From: Gnetum montanum
Taxonomy: Eukaryota; Streptophyta; Gnetopsida; Gnetales; Gnetaceae
Direction: 5' to 3'
DNA: 64,000 bases
NCBI GenBank assembly: GCA_015680685.1
Contig: MNCI01035712.1
Location: forward strand, 324,335-388,334
Part shown: in pieces, positions 45,597 to 58,184 of the stretch
Numbering within the stretch: position 1 is the stretch's first letter
Layout: the number at the start of each line of letters is the position of its first letter
Notes under the pieces: generated by a model
What the model saw: the letters and a program-made list of their open reading frames with translations, nothing else
Told to the model about the DNA's origin: nothing
The model's database searches: none
Program-made: the position numbers and the translations under genes

Positions 45597-48324
45597 CATG
45601 TAGTTCCATGTGGTGGTGGCTCCTCCATGGGTGCTTTCCCTTTGTCACGTGCTCTAGGCCTTGAAGCTTGATGGTGTTGAAGGATAGCCTAGAGCTTCTC
45701 TTCTTCAGTCTGAGGATCATGTTCCATTCATGCAAGTGTTCCTATGTTTGATGGAGTTGGCACCTCCCACAGACAGGGTAGTTGCAGGAACGTCTGATTA
45801 GCTTTGACGTACCACACCACGAACATCCATTATTCCTCTTTGTAGGCTTTGGCTTTATCTTTGTATCCATGAAGCTTTATTAGTTGTTAAGCCAAGTTGG
45901 TTGCTACATCTTTCTATCCTTGGTAGCTTGTTTTTACCATCTCGAGCTCAGAATTTGCAACGTCCAATTTTTTAACCAACTTCTTAAGTTTTGTAAATTC
46001 TGCCTCATATTTGAGATGAGTGGAAGCTACCTGCTATTCAAGCTCTATTCTTGGGTGCCCTGCTATTAACATGGCAAGGTTGGCATATCTAAGGTTTGCC
46101 AACTCCATGTACTCTGTCAAGTCTTGGATTTGAAGGTCCCGATTTTTAACTTTTTCTTGGTGGGCGAAGGCATAAGTGTCCAATATGGCCCTCCAATCAG
46201 TGTGTTGAGCACTGATATTGTTAATTTGAGCTTTGGCCATATGGATCTCCTTCTTCAAGATTTGTTTGTACATCCCCACCTAATCACAGAAATGCTCCTT
46301 CAACTTCTCATGTCGTTTAGCCTCATTCTGCCATGCACTTATTTCAATTGCTGACTTTTGGCGAATAGCACATACCTCCTCCATGGAGAGGGTTCGATTT
46401 TCTTTGGCTAAATGGTTTACAACACGGTTGACCCAAATGAATTGTTCTCATGACTGATGAAAGTGTTCATCGAGAATGTTCTTTTGTTTCTTTACAAAGG
46501 TCAACTGAAGTTTATCTGCAACCAACTGTTTATTTTCTTCTTCTAAGGCTCTGAGTGTCTTAAGGTGCGCATGGGTTTGCACATCTGCTGCGGAGGCATC
46601 CCAAACAGCCTTCTCCTTTTCTTCTGCCACCTTCTTATTCTCTATGATCAATTTGGTTAGTTGCTCTATTCTAAAGTTATCCAGCTAGTCTGCTTGTAAG
46701 GCTACGAGCTACTCTTGTAGTTTTTGCACTTTAGCTTGAGCATGCTTGGCCCTTACTTCGGATATGATCAACTTTCCATTTGTGAAAATGAGGTCTGATT
46801 AAATTACTGTGACATCCTGAGGGATGTCAAATAGAGACATCAAAACTTGTCCTATTTGAAGCAATCTATCAAGTGCATCCTCATGTTCTGTAGGAGTCAT
46901 TGAGGTTCTAACAAGAATTTGAGCATCCCTTGCCCCTGAAAGATCTACCAGTGGCACAACTGGTACATTAAAGGATTCTTTGATGTGGTCAACGACCACT
47001 TCAGCAACTCCCGTAGCCTTCTGGTATTGCATGACCACCACAGTGGCACCTTCACCAGTCTCTAACTACACTTGAAAAGATGTCACGTTTCCTGAGATAT
47101 GTTGTGACCATCTACTTTTCCCTCCTCCTGTGTGATTTAATGAAATTGTAGGCTGATCGGCATCATTGATGACATGGAAGAGACTTGTGTCATCATGACT
47201 TCCCCAAATGACCATCTCAGCGATGGCCCTAAGATAGCTCACTGATAGTCTGTAGTCTTGTGGTGGTGGTGGCTGATTCTGTCCTATGCCAGGCCCTACC
47301 TCTTCTTGTTGGTTGGGATCCATGGCTGGAGGTTGACTAGGTCCTACAAGTTGAGTTGCAGGTGGTCTAGTCATTTGTTCTTCTTCTTCGAGTCTCAGCT
47401 CTTTGCCAGTGCTCTTTCTTGGAGCTGGCACCTTGAGTAGTTCAACATAAGAAGCATTTTGGGCTTTTTGGAGGATGTCATTTCTGTACCCTCGAATACT
47501 AGCCTATTGGCAAAATTTTCTATAAGATAGGGGAAAGGAAATGCCATCTTCCCTATCTTCCGTTCTTCAAATTGCCTTAGGATCTTTGTCAAATATAGAT
47601 GATGAAGGTTAGCGTTAAGCTTTCCCTTCAACACTGCACATCCTCTAGTTGCATACATGGATATTCTTTTTAAGCCTTTTGTGAGGAAGAGGTGATAGGT
47701 TCCAATTTTGAAATAAACTCTCTCTTCCATCATCAACTCACCAAAAGCTTTATCTCTGCCATAAGCCTTATCTAACCAATCCTTTCACACATCGGGGTCT
47801 GAATAGGTAGATAACCAAGCAATATGGGGCCCTGAATTTAGAAGGTTTAACACTTACAAAATAGCCTATGCAGAGAAATCAACTATCACACCACCAATGT
47901 TAACCATGGTGCCTTGCTCCCTATCGTGCTAGAACTAGTATGTTTCCCCTAAGTACCAGGCACCGTTTTCAGAGAGGATGGGCCATAAGGGAGATCCTTT
48001 GAGGTGATCCCTAATAGCCTTAGGAGTGAAATCTATAAAATATTTGAAGTTTAGCTCCACAATCACCACAATGAATGTGGACTTCTCATGGATAGCCTGA
48101 ACACACTCTGGGGACAACGTGAGTTGTTGTCCTGATTCAGGCGCGGCAACAACTTCTCCTTCTGCTTGCTTGGACCATCTAGTAGAAGGTTCTTCTTGAT
48201 GGATGCTGAATGAGTGCACCTCCTATTCTATTTGTTTTCTGGCTAGACCTTGTCTTCTACCTCTTTAAGGTTGTTTTGCTCCACCTTAAATAAGACCCTC
48301 TTGCTATGCATGTTTTGGGGCCAT
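45597..48324 (-). pseudogene. extra sense ORF of element 2
   Basis: Second copy of the 929-codon frame of element 1, from ATG 48322-48324 (MAPKHAQQEG) to a C-terminus ...APMEEPPPHGTT near 45597. The N-terminal domain (GAWYLGETY) is in the starting frame down to about 47500, where one net frameshift occurs. All later open segments (47066-47431, 46799-47041, 46448-46651, 46034-46279) then share one frame. Nonsense codons are mostly at other places than in element 1, for example CVQAIHE here against a stop there. At least three are shared: after FDIPQDVT-x-I, after Y-Q-G, and after E-E near the C-terminal tail. The coiled-coil half is well preserved. Function unknown. Confidence 0.75.
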
Positions 48325-48792
48325 CTGCAATCACACAGGCCAAGCATTAGTAAGGTTGTTTTTATGGTTAAGTTATACCTTACTACTTGCCTTAAGAAAG
48401 ATCATATGTTATAACATGTGATTGTGCCTAAAAATGGTAATAATGGATCTTGTGACTTAGGTGGTTATCATTTTAATCTCCCGGTATACCTAAGGTTGTA
48501 TGATTTTTAGCACAATTTCTCCTAAGTGTTAAGTTAATTACCCTAAATAATGTCCTTTGGGCGATGATAAATTTCAAAAAAGTTAAGCACTTTTTTAGTA
48601 AGTGTCTCTCCCCCATGACTAAACTGAACACTCTGGGTTCAAGTAGGTTCAAACAGAATTAAAATCGGAGCACCAATGCACGAGATATGAGTGAAAAAGC
48701 AAGGTCACGTAGTCGCAAGTTGTAGAGAAAAATTTCAATAATTTCCCCCTGTAGAAATGGCAAATTGATGCTAAGTGTTGTAGTGGGGGCTC
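48325..48792 (-). promoter_or_regulatory. leader of the extra ORF in element 2, with internal polypurine tract
   Basis: AGTCATGGGGGAGAGACAC on the minus strand (about 48602-48620) copies the polypurine tract. The leader is colinear with 19588-20135 of element 1 apart from that copy's assembly duplication. Confidence 0.55.
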
Positions 48793-48915
48793 CTATTTAT
48801 AGATAAATAGGATGCGATATCGCGTATGGTACATTGCATATGGGACATTGCGTACGGTAAATCGCGTACGCGATATCTCATGGGACGCGATATCGCGTAT
48901 GCGATATCTCGGCCC
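48793..48915 (-). promoter_or_regulatory. internal U3-like promoter block of element 2
   Basis: GATATC-type palindromes (48814-48910), with GCGATATCGCG and TACGCGATATC forms, precede TATAAATAG (48793-48801) on the minus strand, as in U3 of the LTRs. The block lies about 470 bases upstream of the extra ORF's ATG. Confidence 0.65.
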
Positions 48916-50297
48916 TACTAATGTGAGACACTTGAAAATATCAAAATTTTAATGATTTTTCTTGAAATTAAAGTTAAATATCGAGGACATTGGTAAGTAT
49001 TAAGAGGTCCTAGGGTAATTGCATTGAGTTGAAAGGCACGATTAATGATAAGGATGTGAATTGTAACAAATATAAATTTGGCGGTTACGAAGAAAAGGGA
49101 ATGTAATGGTACATTGGACTGTGAAAATTTAGAGGAATAATAATAGGGAAAGAAAATTATGAAAAATTAAGTTGAGGGTAAGAAATTATGTGTTTAAGCT
49201 AGAGAATTATTGAAGAGTATGAAAAATTACACAGGTGGATCCTCCCCAAAGCAGGTTTTAACCTATAATGCCCTTGTGTAACCACACTTAAAGTGTCCAT
49301 GGGCACTAGAAGGGTTAAATGTAATCTGCACTAACTCTACAAAACACACACATGTAAATATCATCGGAATGAGATGAAAATTATATGTTATATGAGACAC
49401 AAGCTACAATTACATGAATAGTAAGATGAGACGAACTATAGAAAGGGATCATAGAGATTAGGACATGAGGTAACTAACCCAGGGCACAATGAATCCTACG
49501 TGTAAAGCATTATTAATATGTTATTAACCCATCATTCCAAGATTAGGACCAAGTCCATTCCTCTAATCAGTGACATCACATTGTTTCTTCCCATGAAGAA
49601 CAACTATGAGAGCACCATAACAACAAGGCATACAATCACTTGGCATTTAGTACAAGGGAGGAGTGGTTTTTGTGTTATGGCACTTTTTTTTCTTTTCTCT
49701 TTTTTTTTCTCTCTTTTTTTCACTTTACTAAATCCAGAGAAGTTGCCAACCTTTAGGCATGGATGCATGTCTTTCCAGTGGGACCCCCTAGAACAGCTTT
49801 TGATTTTCAAGTGCCATTTTGATTACTCTTACTCCCATTTTCATTAGATCTACAAGGATCTTAGTAAAACCAAGTTACATGATAACACTCACAGATGTCA
49901 AGAAAGAGAATCCACAAGTCCCCTTGATGTCACACCATAATCATTCCCTCTTGGTCCATCCTTCTTCATTCTGAGTACAATGAACACAAAATTAATTTTA
50001 AGTTTTTGAAATATCAAGAATATCACTGTACCCTAAAAAAAACCTCTTATTTATAAAATGGATGAGTGGGTGCAATGGGCTCACTATTTCAATTAATTGA
50101 TTACTCATGACTTAATAACATAAAACACATCTCAACCAACAATCCACATGAGTTTTTTATTCATAGATGATATTACTTACAAAAACGTGAAAATACAAAC
50201 ACACAAAAAGATAAAAAAAAAATTGAAAATTGAAAAATTGGAAAATAAAAATTTGAAAAATTAAAGAAAATGAAAAAGCATTTATTAATCTTGCTTG
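48916..50297 (-). other. post-gag non-coding region of element 2
   Basis: No gene. It contains TCCTCCCCAAAGCAGG (49238-49253), shared with B and element 1, a T/C-rich run (49680-49730), and an A-rich simple stretch (50180-50275). The frames read here on the plus strand follow from low complexity. Confidence 0.6.
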
Positions 50298-52265
50298 TTA
50301 TTGAAATGGGTGATATCCCCCACAACTAATCAGTTGAGGATGGCAAGGATTAATAAATGGAAAATAAGGATCCTTGCATGTTGGAAGTATTGGGGCTGGT
50401 CTATACTTATCCCCTAGGGGTTCACACACTTGATTATAATAAACATAGTGGGGCACTGTATATGATGTAGTTCCGAGATAACAAGTTGATCCACTATGAC
50501 GTTTGTGACTGTTAGATGGTATGCAAGGATTAGGTTGATACCCTCCATGATTGTGTTCATTGGGTTGTATTGTTGTTGGAGTGTTAGTTGGTAGCCCTGA
50601 TAAAGTTACATGAGGTGTTGGGTTCGAAGGTAAGGGTGCACCACAGTGTGGGACTTGTGCTGGATTGGAAGATGAAGTGGCCTCAGAATTATGTTGTCCC
50701 TTCTTATGGCCGTGTTTAAAGAAGGGGCCCTTTTGATGTTGCTGAGGTTGCTCACTACTGTTGGGCATAGTAGCACAAGCGTTTTTCATGGGTTGTTGCG
50801 GTGGCACAAACACCTTAGGAATAGTTGGTGGCATTGTGGAAGGAGGGAAAGGATAAGAATGTTGAAAGTTAGGAGGAATGTAAGGTGTACAAGGTGGAAG
50901 TTGTGTTGGAGGTATGGGTTGATGGTATTGTGGTGAGATAGAGTATGGTGTCCTGAATGGAGAAACAAGGTGTTGAACATGATAAACATTTGAATTCGGA
51001 AAATATGAAGGGTGCCTCCAGTCTAAGGGTGGTCTCCCCCACGATTGGGATGGTTTCCACTATGATCAAACACAATATCTCTATACGAACTCTGGTTGTA
51101 AGGTGTTCCCCGAATGCTCATGTAGATGTAATAGTATTGGGCATTAGCCCTTAGGGTGATCGTATAGGCATATGTTGCATTCATATGTAGAATTGGCAGT
51201 TGAGCACTTATTCCCTTTATTCTTTTTCTCTGAATGTCTAATGTGTTGTCTTGCTTCTTGGGTTGTCAAAACTTTATCTCCAATATTGTTGATATATTCT
51301 TCACACTTTTTATACATCCATTCCCACATTTTATTGATCTTTGCCTTGGCTTCTTATAACAATTTTTGTATTGGCAAAGATGATGTTTCCACCTTGAGAT
51401 TTGTTGATCTCTCCTTGTTATGATCATGGAGCTTTGTTGAGTTAATATTTTGGTCCCGTTGATGTTTTTCAACACTCTCCCATCTAGCTAATTCTTCTTC
51501 TTCTTTTGCTACCTGCTTAATAAGCTCTTGGAATTGATGGGTTTGTAGGTTATATAATTGACCTCGGGCATATGTTCCTAAGGTTTCTCTTGTTTCATTA
51601 TGTAGCCCATCAATGATATGATACATTAGCCTTTCCTTGGAGAACCCATGGCCTGGACAATTATTTAACAGTGCATAATATCTTTCTAAGGCCATGTCCA
51701 AGGGTTCATGTTTTGCTTGTTTCTATCCTTGGATTTGTTTTCTCAAGGATGACACTCTTGCGTAGGTTTGATATTTTTCATTAAATACTTCTACCATTGT
51801 TGGCCAGCGTCATATTGAATTTGGTTTCAACGATCGATACCATACTTTTGCTTGGTCAACAAGTGTCATAGGAAAGAGCTTAAGTTTTTTCCAACCATTA
51901 TCAATATTATTCAATGTGTAGGAATCATAGAAGGCTAGTAAATGTTGATGCGGATTTAAATCATAGCCTCTTGAAAATTTTGAAAAGTTACTTAAATCAA
52001 GCCTAGGTAGTCGTCTCTCTTTACGACGCCTACGTGAGATTTGAACAACTTCTTCTATTTGCAGGAAGCTTGTAGTGGCTAGTGGGAGTTCATTGTCATC
52101 GAGTAAGTTATGTCTTCATGTGTTGCGATGACATTGTTTTTGCTCATTTCTATAGGAAACTCCCACTTCAGATTGTATACTCCAATCTTCATCATCATAT
52201 AGTTCATTAGTTCTCCAATGAATTTCCTCACTAAGTGTGGTGTTATTATTATCTTGTAGGAGAGA
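50298..52265 (-). pseudogene. gag of element 2, full length
   Basis: The N-terminus aligns with element 1 (LLQDNNNTTLSEEIHW), but the ATG position reads ATA (near 52265), so the start is lost. The core at 51354-51860 contains YYALLNNCPGHGFS and YHIIDGLHNETRETLGTYARG. The C-terminal part (50298-51190) is rich in Pro, Gln, His and Asn, ends CHPQLISCGGYHPF, and is followed by a stop and a polypurine-tract copy (GTTGTGGGGGATATCACC, about 50306-50323). No protease motif follows. Gag builds the particle. Confidence 0.8.
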
Positions 52266-52392
52266 TATTGTTGTGAAGTTATGTGTGAATTATGTGTGAC
52301 TTTTTAATAATTATTTCTTCTTTCTAAGAGATATATCATTAAGTTCTTTACAACGACCTTGCATGATCTAACTAATCTAGATAACTAGCACC

Positions 52393-52412
52393 ATCCTTGG
52401 CAACGGTGCCAA
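52393..52412 (-). other. primer-binding site of element 2
   Basis: Minus strand TTGGCACCGTTGCCAAGGAT, close to the tRNA-Asp-type site. Confidence 0.9.
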
Positions 52413-53268
52413 TGATGAGCGACAGAGATACCCCTACGCTCAACCATATGAATACGAGCGTTTTCACGTGTGATTCGGTCAAACTCCATAGATAGACTAG
52501 TTGTGGTACCTAGATCGTTAACCTTAGGTTGCAGTTCACTGTCTTCCCACCTGGAGTAGTATTTATATTTGTCATGTATGGTTTAGTCCAGAGTGAGGTG
52601 TATGATATGTTCCTAATTCTAATGCTACTCCTGATGGGAGTGGAAAATAATATTAACTAAGCTAAGCTATGAGGGAAAGGGTAAGAGAATCTATTCTAGC
52701 CTAAGTGTGACAAGAAACCGATTCCTTGATCATCCGTACACATCTTGGACCTCGTGCATGACTACCACTGGGATTACCAAGCACAGATCCTAGGTACGCC
52801 ACTAGGATTACCAAGCGCAGATCCCAAATATGCCACTGGGATTACCAAGCGTAGATCATTGGGATACCAAGTAGTCACACTTAAATGCTTGTAATCAAGT
52901 CATACTCATTTCGCATTCTAGGAGTTAAGGGTGAGAGAGAAAACAATAAATAACATTAAATAAACAAACAAATAAATAAAAAAGTGAATGCTGCAATGAT
53001 GAAGTAATCTCGATCTTTATTTCCGGTTAGGTGCATGTCCAAGTACGTCACACTCGAATAAAGAATGTCATACAATTACATTCACCACACTACGGGAAAA
53101 CACTAGAAAAATAAACTAACTCTGGAGGGATCAAGCTGCTAGAGTTTCACTACAATCTAAACTGGGATATGAAACAAGGACGAGCCACTTCTTATTTATA
53201 GACATTACGATGGACTACGATATTACATATGCGATTTCGTAGGGAAGATGCGATATCACTTCCCATCA
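52413..53268 (-). repeat. 5' LTR of element 2
   Basis: 856 bp, TGATGAGCGAC to CACTTCCCATCA. It has three GATATC-type palindromes (53218-53260) against about seven in the 3' LTR, and TATAAATAAG near 53191-53200. Confidence 0.9.
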
Positions 53269-54450
53269 ATCCCCTTGAACTAGAAAACTATCAACTATAA
53301 CGGAATATGTATTTTTGAAAATAAGAAGCTAGTTTTAATCAATGTAAGACTTGCTCTAGAATAGAAAGAGATGCCATTGAAGGTAGTTGAAATATAGTTA
53401 GCAGCTTTTGCTTGGTCATATATTAAACTCATAGGGATTAATCCTAGGATATGCCAACATCACATTTACACCAACTCAACCATGAAGCTGAAATGATAGC
53501 CACAAAGGTGATTGAACCCCAAATTGAAGCAAATCATCAAGGAGGAAATTGAGCAACTCCTCAAGGTAGGGTTCATCTATCCCATTGCAAATAGTAAGTG
53601 GGTTAGCTCACTTGTAATTATGCCAATGAAAGGTGGAAAATGGTAGTTCTACATCAATTTTAAGCTACTAAATATGGTAATATTCAAGGATCACTTTTCA
53701 TTGCCATTTGTTGACTAGGTACTAGACACAATATCAAGGCATTATTACTATAGCTTCCAGGATGGTTATAGTGGCTATAACCAAATTCAAATTGCACTAG
53801 AGAACCAAGTAAATATAACATTCACAAGCCCCTAAAGTACTTTTGCATATTAGAAGATGCCATTTGGTCTATGAAATGGCCCTACTACATTTTAATGCCT
53901 AGTCTTAAGAATATTTCTACAACAAATTGATAATGGTGTAGAAGTCTTCATGGATAACTTATTTACCTATGGAGCTACATTTGAGAAAGACCTGGACCAC
54001 CTTGAGTAAGTGCTAAAATTATGTGTTGAAAATAACTTGCATCTCAATTGGAAAAAATGTCATCTCATGGTCCAAGAGGGCATTGTATTAGGGCACAAAA
54101 TATCATAAGAAGGAATTGTGGTGGACCCTAAAAAATAAGGGTCATCCAAGGAATAACCCCTAGCTGAAAATAGTTAAAGATGTTTAGTCATTACTTGGAC
54201 AAATTGGCTACTATTGACAATTCATAGAGAATTTCTATAAGATTGCAAAAATTTTGGTTGAACTAACAAAGGAAGATGCTCCTTATATCTAGACCTCAGA
54301 ATGTGAAAAAGTGTTCTAGTAATTGAAAGAAAAGCTTGTGAAAACTCTAATTCTATAAGCACCTAATTAGTCCAAACCATTTCATACTTTGGAAGCTATG
54401 CTAACATAGTTAGATGACAAGAAACATCCATACTATATCCACTATGCCAA
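53269..54450 (+). pseudogene. reverse transcriptase of gypsy C
   Basis: Broken frames carry the gypsy RT blocks in order: EEIEQLLKVGFIYPIANSKW (about 53548-53607), V-I-M-P-M-K-G-G-K, D-H-F-S-L-P-F-V-D (about 53690), DGYSGYNQI (about 53761-53787), M-P-F-G-L (about 53860), and the catalytic site as VFMDNLF (about 53946-53966; expected F-x-D-D, second Asp changed). The block LNWKKCHLMVQEGIVLGHKIS follows at about 54044-54107. The enzyme would copy element RNA to DNA. The damaged active site and stops show that this copy is inactive. Confidence 0.8.
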
Positions 54451-54856
54451 TCGAAGCATTGTGGATGCACAATTGAACTACACCACTACAGAAAAGGAAT
54501 TTTTGGTGGTGGTGTTTGCTCTAGAGAAGTTTAGGAATTATGTACTTGGATCCAAGGTGTTTATGCACATAGACCATAGTGCGATCTACTTCCTAATGAA
54601 CAAGCCAATAGTGAGCCCCCATGTCATACAGTGGCTGGTGATCTTACAAGAGTTCAATCCTATAATGGTAGATCAAAAGGACACTAAGAATGTGGTTGCT
54701 AATCACTTGTCTCAGTTACGATGGGATGACAAAGAGGAAGAAAGCCCATTATCTGATACATTTTCTGATGAACTCCTCTTTTTTGGAGCAATAATTGTAC
54801 AAATGCCCAATAAGCCAAAATGGTATGATAACATTTTGACCTATCTTCTCGCTTAG
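54451..54856 (+). pseudogene. RNase H of gypsy C
   Basis: 131 residues remain open: a start with N-Y-T-T-T-E-K-E-F-L-V-V-V-F-A-L-E-K-F-R, then FMHIDHSAIYFLMNK, WLVILQEFNPIMV and KNVVANHLSQL. This is the RNase H of Athila/Tat pol, where T-E-K-E holds the catalytic Glu and H-x-D-H the catalytic Asp; its final Asp (V-A-D-H-L-S) is Asn here. The enzyme would remove the RNA strand during reverse transcription. It is the best preserved pol segment of C. Confidence 0.85.
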
Positions 54857-54899
54857 GAGATGCCATAAGGGTTGCATTACTAGAGGAAAAAATAGTTTA

Positions 54900-56060
54900 T
54901 TCACAAGGAAAAGCACTCCTTGTAGATCAATGAACACCTCTACAAGGTGTATGCTAATGTCTTGGTTCAATTGAGTGTCCCTAATGCTGATCAACTACAC
55001 ATGCTCCAAGATTCTCATGAAGGTCCTTGTGGAGGACACTTTGCTAGGAAACATATGGTCAACACTCTTTAGGGATGCTCATCATTTCATTCACTCTTGT
55101 GAATGATGCCAACAAGATGGTGGAATTATTTCTTACATGGAGGGACCTCAATAATGGATTTAACTTTTAGAACCATTCAAAATTTGGGGCATTGATTTCA
55201 TGGGTCCCATCATGTCCATGTCAAATGGAAAGGTGTACATCATAGTCATTGTTGAATATTATATGAAATGGATAGAAATAGTAGTTTTCATCAACTATAC
55301 ATCTTCTACTGCTACTCGATTTGTACAAAAAAATGTTGTAAATAGGTTTGGTGTGCCATCTGCATTAATTTTTGACAATGGAACTCATTTTATAGGCACT
55401 ACTTTTTGGAAGCTCATGCAATGCTTAGAGGTTGAACACAAAATCATGACACCTTACCATCCCCATGCTAATGGTCAAGTTGAGGTTACTTATAGGGAAA
55501 TCAAAAGAATACTAACAAGAACTATTAGCAAGTATAGGAAGGATTGGAGCACAAAACTCAACAATGCCCTTTGGACCCATCACTTAACTTGGAAACTTCC
55601 TATAAGCTACTCTCCCTATGAGCTTATGTATAGTAAACTATGAATACTTCTTATTCAATTTGAACTTTGTACACTTTCAACAACTTGTGACCTTGACCTT
55701 GACTTAAGTCTAGCCCAAAAGGAACAACTAATGAACCTCAATTTGCTAGATAAAAACTAATTAGTAGCCTTATCATCTAATGCGTTGCACAAGACTTATA
55801 ACAAAATGTGTCATGTCCTAAAAATTAGCAAAGCTAAATTTCAATTGAGAGACAAGGTTCACTATTAGAACCCCACACATATACCTCAACAAACTAAGTT
55901 CCAAACATTGTAGAAAGGACCTTACATCATTTATGAGACTCTTCCTTTAGGGGCCATGATGATTTATAAACCTGAGAGCACAAACAAGAAATAACTAGTC
56001 AACATTCAACAAATTAAACCTTTCCATGAAGATCAGATAGCTAACACAACAAGAGCTTCA
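54900..56060 (+). pseudogene. integrase of gypsy C
   Basis: A decayed HHCC zinc region lies at about 55010-55115 (H-E-G-P-C-G-G-H-F-A). The core has the first catalytic Asp in GIDFMGP (codon at 55194-55196), the second in IFDNGTHF (about 55368-55391), and the Glu in NGQVEVTYREIK (about 55471-55506). All three are present, and the frame is open to 55643. A-L-W-T-H-H and SPYELMYSKL close the core. The C-terminal part (55700-56060) keeps A-K-F-Q-L-R-D-K-V-H and K-G-P-Y-I-I-Y-E-T. The enzyme would insert the DNA copy. Residue pattern is Athila/Tat, with no chromodomain seen. Confidence 0.85.
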
Positions 56061-58170
56061 TCAAATGGACAACCATGCTCCATATTTTAGATCTCCTCCT
56101 TTCAACATAGTTGTGGGGGAGATGGCCACCCATGCTAATCATTCAAGTAGCTTCTTAGTTTTTCAAATTTTTTGTTTTACATGCTCTTTGTTTTAGATCT
56201 TTTTGTTTTTATGTTATTATTCCTTTCTAATTTTTTGTTTTACACCATCATTAGTACATTTGATATTTCTTGAATAATTTACACTTTCTTCTATATTTTT
56301 TTTATTTGATGTGATTTTCTAACTTTTTGTTAATAAGTGCTAGGTACATTCGTAATGTATTACTTGATGGTGGTATGTAATATTTTTTTTATTTGATTGT
56401 TGGTGTCTAGTTTCTAGCTTTGAATTTCATTACTAATAATTAGGACATGATTTATTTTTTATGTAATAGGTAGTGAGTCCACAACATTCACCCATCCACA
56501 CACTCTATGGTTTTCCCTATTTTGGAAACATGTAGTTCCTTTTTCACTAATAAAAATTTAATAAATCTATGAATTTGGTAGTTTCGAGAATTGGGAAGGA
56601 TTCAAAGGTTTAAATAGGATGTGGCTTCAAGGGGATTCGATATTCTATGTACTTTTCTATTTGTCTAGATTCATGTGTGTTTCTATGAATTTCTTATTAT
56701 TTCGTGTTAATCAATAAAGGAAGTTGAACAAGTCCTTGCATGGTGTGGTTTTCATAAAATAAAATAAAATAAAATAAATATGAGGATTCAAAGCACACCC
56801 CTTATAAATGCATACATTCCTTTCATGGTGTGGCTCTTATCAAGAAAAAAAAAGAAAAATATGAGGATTCAAAGCATACCCTTTGGACAAAATAAATGCA
56901 TGTGTCTTTGCATGGTGTGGTTTCCATTTAAAAAAATAGTGGGAATTCAAAGAACTCCCATTAGATAGAATAAATAGGCTACAAGCACTAGTTATGGGAC
57001 TTATCTCCTTTAACTAAGGCCCTTCCTCACTTCCTACTTCTTCTCTAATTTGGAATGGTGGTTTTTTTGTGGGAGTGCTCTTGTGTCTTAGTGGATGGAT
57101 TGGTTGTAGAATGTCAATGCAAAGTCACTGAAAGTGGTTGGTTTTATTCTAGACTAAGGATGGATCCTACCAAGTCATTTAACCACAAAATCCACAAGAG
57201 ACTTCATGTGATTGTAATTAGGAACTCCATTCCACTCTTTCTCTCTCATCCATCTATGTTTTCCATGTTTCACCTCACTATTTATTTCATGTTTTGGTTC
57301 AATGTCTTGGTTTGATGTGTCAAAATTTTTAGTTAGTTACTTCTTAGTTTTTGTACTTAACCTTTTATAACCATTAATCATCCATAGAGCCCACAAACTC
57401 TTTGGTTTGAAGTTATACAAAGGCATAAAAGGCCTATGTCTACTTTGGGTAGGACCCACTTGCATATCTTTTGGTTGGATTAGTTAAGTTCTTTATCCTT
57501 AGATATTTTTACAATCAAATTCTTTCTTTTTACCCCATCAGTGGTATCTAATTGTACACATCTTCACAATAATTTTTAGTGAATTCTTCTTTTCATTATT
57601 ATGAATTCTTATACCCTCTTCAAATATTTCCTTGTATTGAACTCTTTCAAATTTAATGGACCGCTTATCTATTTTACTGTATCTATCAACCTTCCCGCTA
57701 ATACTATTAAAGAAACTAATTTATCAAAATCACAACTTAGCTAAGTATAACCACTAACAAGAAAAGGCATTTTACAGTTATGTGTTACACATTACATACT
57801 AATTCATGATTCTATTGTGATTATAGTGGGAAGCATGGAATGAAAGTAGGACTATCTTCACCAAGGATGATGCAACAGTATCACACAATGAGGGTCATTC
57901 ATGATTGAAGGATCTCCGCTCTCTCTCTCTCTCATTCTCCTAATGCCAAGAGCTTTTGGATGTCAATATTCTCCAGGGTGTTCACTCCTCTTCTCATGAA
58001 CATCCACTATTGTGAAAATTGTAATTTCATACACTTGGGCACTCAAAGTCTATATGTTTATTTCATCTAAGTTAGTTTTTCATGTTAGTTAATAATACCA
58101 TACCTACCCAATATGTTATATTGTAGAGAACTTGTTCCTTCTCTTCTTCACTCAAGGACAAGTTTTCATT
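56061..58170 (+). other. 3' non-coding region of gypsy C
   Basis: No gene supported. It starts with a polypurine-tract copy, GTTGTGGGGGAGATGG (56110-56125), matched in B at 33204-33216. Three or four diverged tandem blocks with CTTTGCATGGTGTGGTT and GAGGATTCAAAGCA (56735-56965) follow, one unit of which occurs in B. (AAAAT)n lies at 56755-56778 and (CT)n at about 57919-57932. Frames at 56780-56968 and 57055-57315 lack any domain and have no counterpart in B. Confidence 0.6.
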
Positions 58171-58184
58171 TAGTCATGGGGGTA
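58171..58184 (+). other. terminal polypurine tract of gypsy C
   Basis: TAGTCATGGGGGTA directly before the 3' LTR start TGATAAAGCACC. Confidence 0.9.

Larger units (their letters stand above)
44493..53268 (-). mobile_element. non-autonomous Ty3/gypsy element 2 with extra ORF, nested in gypsy C
   Basis: Complete minus-strand element of 8776 bp with ATCCC at 44488-44492 and 53269-53273. Same plan as element 1: LTR, primer site, gag, non-coding region, internal U3-like block, leader, extra ORF, polypurine tract, LTR. It keeps the gag C-terminus and about 250 bp of post-gag sequence that are lost in element 1, which accounts for the greater length. It has no pol. It is the youngest layer of the nest D, then C, then 2. 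Confidence 0.9.

Noticed and set aside
57055-57315. 86-residue frame in the 3' region of gypsy C
   Set aside because: No domain, not conserved in B, and in AT-rich non-coding DNA.
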